Assembly: GCA_001579985.1 (NCBI GenBank)
Contig: LRSR01005364.1
Coordinates: forward strand, 1-22,815
DNA: 22,815 nt
Source: Hypsibius dujardini
Taxonomy: Eukaryota; Tardigrada; Eutardigrada; Parachela; Hypsibiidae
Direction of reading: 5' to 3'
This document shows positions 11,701 to 17,700 of this stretch, in pieces; within the stretch, counting starts at the first letter, position 1; each line of letters starts with the position of its first letter. A program made the translations under genes and the position numbers. Under the pieces are notes generated by a model. That model had not been told where the DNA came from and did not search any database. It saw nothing but the letters and a program-made list of their open reading frames with translations.

Positions 11701-14700
11701 TTGTTTTTAAACATTTTCCGGTTGACCAAATTCATAAGCTCAGATTGGATTCCCTCATAAAGCACTAGAAAGAATTGGAATTATTTTTAAATTACGTATT
11801 CCTTTTATGATAATTTATTGAGCATACCTAAATTCGCCACCATCTGTTCGACATGATTATGGGGATAAATGTCGCCATATCCGGTAGTGGTGAGGAGTAC
11901 CCCTGCATAGTACAATGCAGTGGTGTACCAGTAGGAATTAGCCGAGTCGACTGTAATATTGGGCGTCTTATTGCTAGCCGTCCAAAAATAATTTGCATCG
12001 GTGGGACAAGCATCCGGAGCGCCACATGTAAAGGCAATCAAGAGGGTCGCACCCAGCTGCAAACTGATGAGAATGTAGATGGTAAACTTGACCAGTCGCA
12101 CGACAGCTGTCGAAGCGGTCAACTCATCCGTCCACCGGTCGAAGAATCCCGGGAGGACAAAGATTTTCAAGCAACGATTAAGCTTGAGGAAGCCCATCCA
12201 TTGCATTTGATAGAGGAAAAAGTCGTCCGCTTCCAGCGGGGTGCCCTGTACAACGTAGAATACTGTGCCGTTGTTGCTGATGAGGAAGACTAGAAAGAAT
12301 TCCAAGGGCAGGACGGCGCACATGTCGCACCAGAAACGCCACGACATCATGTAAGCCTCTCGCATTTTTTTATGACTGCAAATCTTTCCGTTGGGGGTGC
12401 TGATTTGTACGAAGAACTGCAGGCCGAAATCGAGCAGAAGGAACACATCCATTGTATAGGAAACCTAAAGTCAAAAGACTAAACATCCTCTCTAAAGTTT
12501 TGCTCTTTTGTCGTGAAAGGCGCATAGTCATGATTCAAATTAATTATCCTGAGTGTACTGTACTATACGTCTTAGCAGCTTCATCAACTAGCAATGCTAC
12601 TTGAGACATTGTATATTTTTTTACTAAACTTTTCCGTCCTACAAAAGTCATGTACAACAATGAAACTAGAGAAATTGCCATTCGTACACTTACGTAATCA
12701 CAGATATATCTCATATTGCAAAACGCACATTTTTTAGAATATTTAATTCAACGGGAGATTTAGTAGAAATATTTTTAGAATCATGTGCTTGCAGCTAAAC
12801 AGATCACTGTACCGATAGCGTTATTTTATAAGGTCCAAGTCGGAAAAAATAGCCTCCATGATAGGGCCAGAGGTGGAGGCACAGAGGCAAAATTTGGCCT
12901 ATTGTCTCTGATCATTTTGAAACTTGTGGGGGGATGTGGGGGACTATTTTTGAGGCCCCGAGACTGGAAAACATTTTCGAAAATTTGAGTTTGTCGATCA
13001 AATTCGGCAGTTTGACAGAGTCCAATATAAGCTCCCTATTAACAACTGCAAATGCTTGGTTTAAAACAAGCCAGAACGGTCTAACAGTGATTGAAAAATT
13101 CAGGTTTTGAAATCCGGGGGGGGGGTCTTGGAATGAGACTCTCACACTCCCACTGGTCCAAAATGATCATAAACAATAGACCGAAGTTGCTTTGGTTCAA
13201 TTAAAAAAAAGCTGCATTTTACTTGTTTGCCCACTCCCTGGCCCTACCCTGAGGGGTGGCTTAGGCTACAAATCCCCGTCCTACTTTTTGGCTATATTTG
13301 ATATTACGAGTGCTGACCAATGTCCCTTGAGTGATTATAAGAAACTGGATAGTCTTGGAAAGCCAATCTGTTTGTGAATGTTGAGATATAAAATGCCGAC
13401 GTTTGGACATTGGTCAAGTAAATGTTGTGACCAAAAAGTCAAGGGCTCTTTCTTCGCTTAACACTCCTGCAGAAATGGTCCACTATTTTAGGGTTTCAAT
13501 TATATTGTGAGAAGGAAACTTAAAGGATTGTAAAAAAATCAATTTTGAATTTATCAAGTTAGGAAAGAACGTTGAACATCGCAATATTGAAAGGGAGAGG
13601 TAATAAGAAGGGAAAAGGGAAGGCGGACTTGTAACCTTAGCCCTCAGGGGTCCTGGTACTCACTTGTACGGACCTTAAACGAGCCTAACTTATCAATCTG
13701 ATTAAAAATACGTGTTAAATAACGGGACGTAATGATGTAGACATGCTCTCCTCTTATTTTACCCTTACTCCTTTTTGGGTGTGAAATTAAATTGCAATCT
13801 AATACTAGAAGTAGTGTTATATTGCATTAAATTGTATACCGTTAGAAGGAGATATCCGATGATGCTGTCCTGCAGCAGCTTGTAGTAGCTCTCAAACCAG
13901 GCGATGTAGGTATTAATGAAAAACGTCACCACAACCAGGAGGACAATAAACCGTTCCCAAAAGTAGTAAAAGAGTCCGTCCGGGTCGAGGCTAAAATCGC
14001 GGTATTGCTGAAGGATACTGCGGTAAGTAGACTTAATCTGGTCGCTCAATTCGCTGGTGTGGTAGGCCACAAGTTCGCACATTGGATCGCGGATGCGATA
14101 GAGCTCCATGGATTCGGAGACGTTGATTTGCTCTTGAGGCCGACGGATCTTGAAGGCCGCCATGAGCGGTCTCATATTGGCGCCCATTTTATCCTCTTCC
14201 TCCCGAATGCGCACTAACAGGTTGGCTTCGTGTTCCTTCAACCGGGCTGATTCGTGAGTGTCGTTGCTGGCGAGGATTCCTTCGTGAGTGTCTGAAGAGG
14301 GCGTCACGCCCGCACGCTCCTCCGCTCGTCTCTGTCAACACATTTATCTTAATTGGTCTTCAGCGGGGTTGAAGATTGTTTGTTATTTAGTCTAGTCTAG
14401 TAACAGTGATCTCAATCGACAGACAGAAAATCAACTTCAACTGAAGAGGCTTTTCAATAATAAACACTTCGAATGTTTAGTGCACTGTTCTGTTGTGGGC
14501 TGGTAGTGTGATGCTGAGTAACTCCCTTCACTTTGTCTTATCATCTTGAGTGAGTGGAATGAGTGTTGCATCTTCATCGTTATACAGTATTCAATGGACA
14601 CTCTGCTCTCTAGTTTCTGCCGACCAGCAATCAAGTTGATTGAGGTTTAATTCCCGTGAGAGGAGCTATTCCGGGACTTTCCAAGTTATTTATCCTAGTT

Positions 14701-17700
14701 CGCTTGTAGATCTCTGAACCTCGTCAAGAATCGCGGAAGGATCATCACTTATTTCAGACTACTTAGCCTAGGAAACGCAGTTTGACACCGTTGTCTTGGC
14801 TGAGGCTGAGATCACTGCTTGGAGCATTCCGTTTATCAGACGAATAAACTTTTAGCGAATGTATTGCAAGGACCACTCTTACTGCCTAAATAAATCCCAC
14901 TTCAGAGACGCTTTCGCTTTTTTGATTTGTGATTTTGCAACTTGAGTTGTATAATAATATAATTGATTGATAATCAATGATAACACTCCCGATGGCCTTA
15001 TTTATACAGCAAGCATTTTGTTTACAGTGCGCCCCATTTACATTGTCCCAACTTGCCGCCAAAATTTTACCAGCCAGATCAGGTGATCCACAATCCATCC
15101 CACGCAAAATTTATTTTAGTAATCTTGTAGGCAATACACATTTTTTCAGTTGGCGTTTTTTGAATTCAAAATGGTGCGCGAAATTAATTCTGAAATTATG
15201 GGACGCATTTTAGATTTGTACCACTTTTTGCCGTCTTCCTAAAAAATCCAGAAAAATCTGGCAGGAAAGAGGATCAGTGTTTCGTATAGGATCATCCTTC
15301 GAGTCATCAAATCCGAGGACTCATAAAGAAATCGCCAAATTTGTCGATACCCCCATCCCCCACCCAACGTGAAATTTCCTGCAAGCTTGGGATCTCTACG
15401 GGCACTACAGATAGGAAAATAAAATTTATTATGAAGGAGGAATGGATGTCGAACTCGCCCGATTTATCCCCGATGGATTACGGTGTAAATTCAATTTTTA
15501 AGAGGCGATGCAATAGACACAAGGCGAATAATATGGCCGAACTGGTAGCGATTGCAAAACGGGTGTAGAAGAAGTTTGGTCTAGGACACTGTCGAAACAT
15601 TCTCAGAGCTTGGCCAAAACGAGTGAAAAGAATGATTGAGATGTCTGGCTATCAGACAGAAAATACTTTTTGAGTAAGAATGTCGTTCCTTCTGGGCGAA
15701 ATTAATTTTTGAAAAGTTGGGACAATGTAAATGGAGCGCACTGTAGACCCCGCGATTAAACAATAATCTGGAATTGGGTTCCTCTGCTGCAATGGATGTC
15801 TTAGAAATATGTTGACGAAGCTTACCCTCAACTCGTCCGCCACCTCAGGGTAAGACTGCAAACATTCCATCAGGTCCTCTGTCCGTAAGACGACCAAATC
15901 ACAGTGTCCAATCGCCCGGATGGAATACTTCCTTGGCATGCGGGTAATCAAATTAATTTCTCCAATTAATTTGCCCGAGCGAAGCATCATCAGAGGCACC
16001 TGCATGTCGTCGTCTGTTAGAACCTCCAGCTCGCCTTTCTGCACGTACACCATCATGTCACATAGCTCCCCCTGCTCCATGAGAATTTGATCCGGCAGAG
16101 CTAGCATCGGCCTGAACTTCAGGCTCAGCATCCTAACAATGCTCTTTTTAAACATTTTTTTATTGTGTCTAATGCAAAATTGTCAAGAACATGTTCCAAT
16201 TTTGAAAGATGATTTTATTTAAAATCACAAAGACATGTTCGCGATCGAAATTTGTTTAAGATTTAGTCTCGCATAAATACTTTTATTATGAATATGTTTT
16301 TAAATTAAATTTAACAGTTTGTTGTTTGATGGATTGACTTTCTATTTCAAGGGAAATTAAACTTGCTACCTGAGAAAACTGGCGTCAATGTTCATAAAGA
16401 GTGGGGCTTTATCGAAAATCTGCCCGGTCAATTCCATGGAAATTTCCGAACGCAGAGCAAACGGCAGCTGGTCAAACAAGCCGGCGCTCAACATTCCACG
16501 GCTCCTTTCCCAGAGGTAACGGTAGAAGCACAATACATCCCGAACCAACTCGGACGGTTGATTTTGATCGCGAAGATAGTGGGTGATGGCGGACACGCGC
16601 ATCTTGAAGCGGAACTGGTTCACATCAAAGTTGGTCAGCATTGAGGTGATGCCGCCCTGGATCATGCCAAAGATGACTAAGGTACCTTCCATCTGAACGA
16701 ACAATGAGAACAACTGCTCGCCGACCGTCACTCCGTGAACGTCCCCTAAACTGAAAACATCAAAGCTAGACGATTGCTTGGCCAATGTAACTTTTTTTCA
16801 AAATAGTTCAGTTTTTAAGAACTTTTAAAAAGCTTAACTTCCAGTTATTCGACAACTGTTCGACGCAGACCAATTAAAAATGATATTTGAAATTTCCAAA
16901 ATCCATTCATCGATTAACTGACAAGGGGTCGGAAGGGGTCATGACACCCCGATTTCCCTGAAAGTTTTTTTGCGAATAGTAGACTTAAAATGAAGATTTT
17001 AGAAAAATATTTCAGCGGCCCTCGAGGTCTGGTATCGGCAGGAACAAAATCGAAAGCTTCCAGATCTTCCTAACGGATTACCCTACATCCCAACACTGTA
17101 AAAACATTGTTTTCTGGAAAACGTTTGATTGCAATATTTTTAACAACCGCCCACTTCAAATTCAATTTTGAATCGCTTGACATCAGCAGAATCGTTTTTC
17201 GATGCCAGGAGGCGGAGCTAAGGGCTAGTTTCAATCTAGGCTTCCGAGTTATGTTGCAGAAATGACCCATAGCTCCGCCCCCTGGCATCCGAAAAAGATT
17301 CTGCTAATGGCAATCGATTTCAGATTAAATTTGAAATGGGCAGGTGTCAAAAATCTTGGAATCAACCGCAATCACATCCGCGGTTTGAGAAAAAAATAAG
17401 GAAGAAGAATAACACACTGATCAATCATAATCGGGCCATAACACAACGTGGTGCGGGAATTTTCTTCCTTATTTTGTTCTGAAACCGCAACTATTCGCAA
17501 AAAAAATTCAGGAAATCGGGGTGTCATGACCCGTTCCGACCCCTTGTCAGTTGAAAATGAATTTGGGATTCTGCAAATCTTTAGAGCGAAATACTATTTT
17601 CAGTATAAAAATGGTCAAAATTTTGTTTGAATAAGAATTGTGAATTTTGCCAAGTTATACCGAGCGCGAGCGCTGTTATAATGCTGTTTATGTGCTCCCT

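Noticed and set aside
11853-12293. 146-codon open frame on the plus strand
   Set aside because: Antisense shadow of CNGK exon 6, whose minus-strand frame has clear channel motifs.
12912-13377. Open frames in CNGK intron 5
   Set aside because: No family motif, no start or splice context, and they overlap G-rich degenerate repeat DNA.
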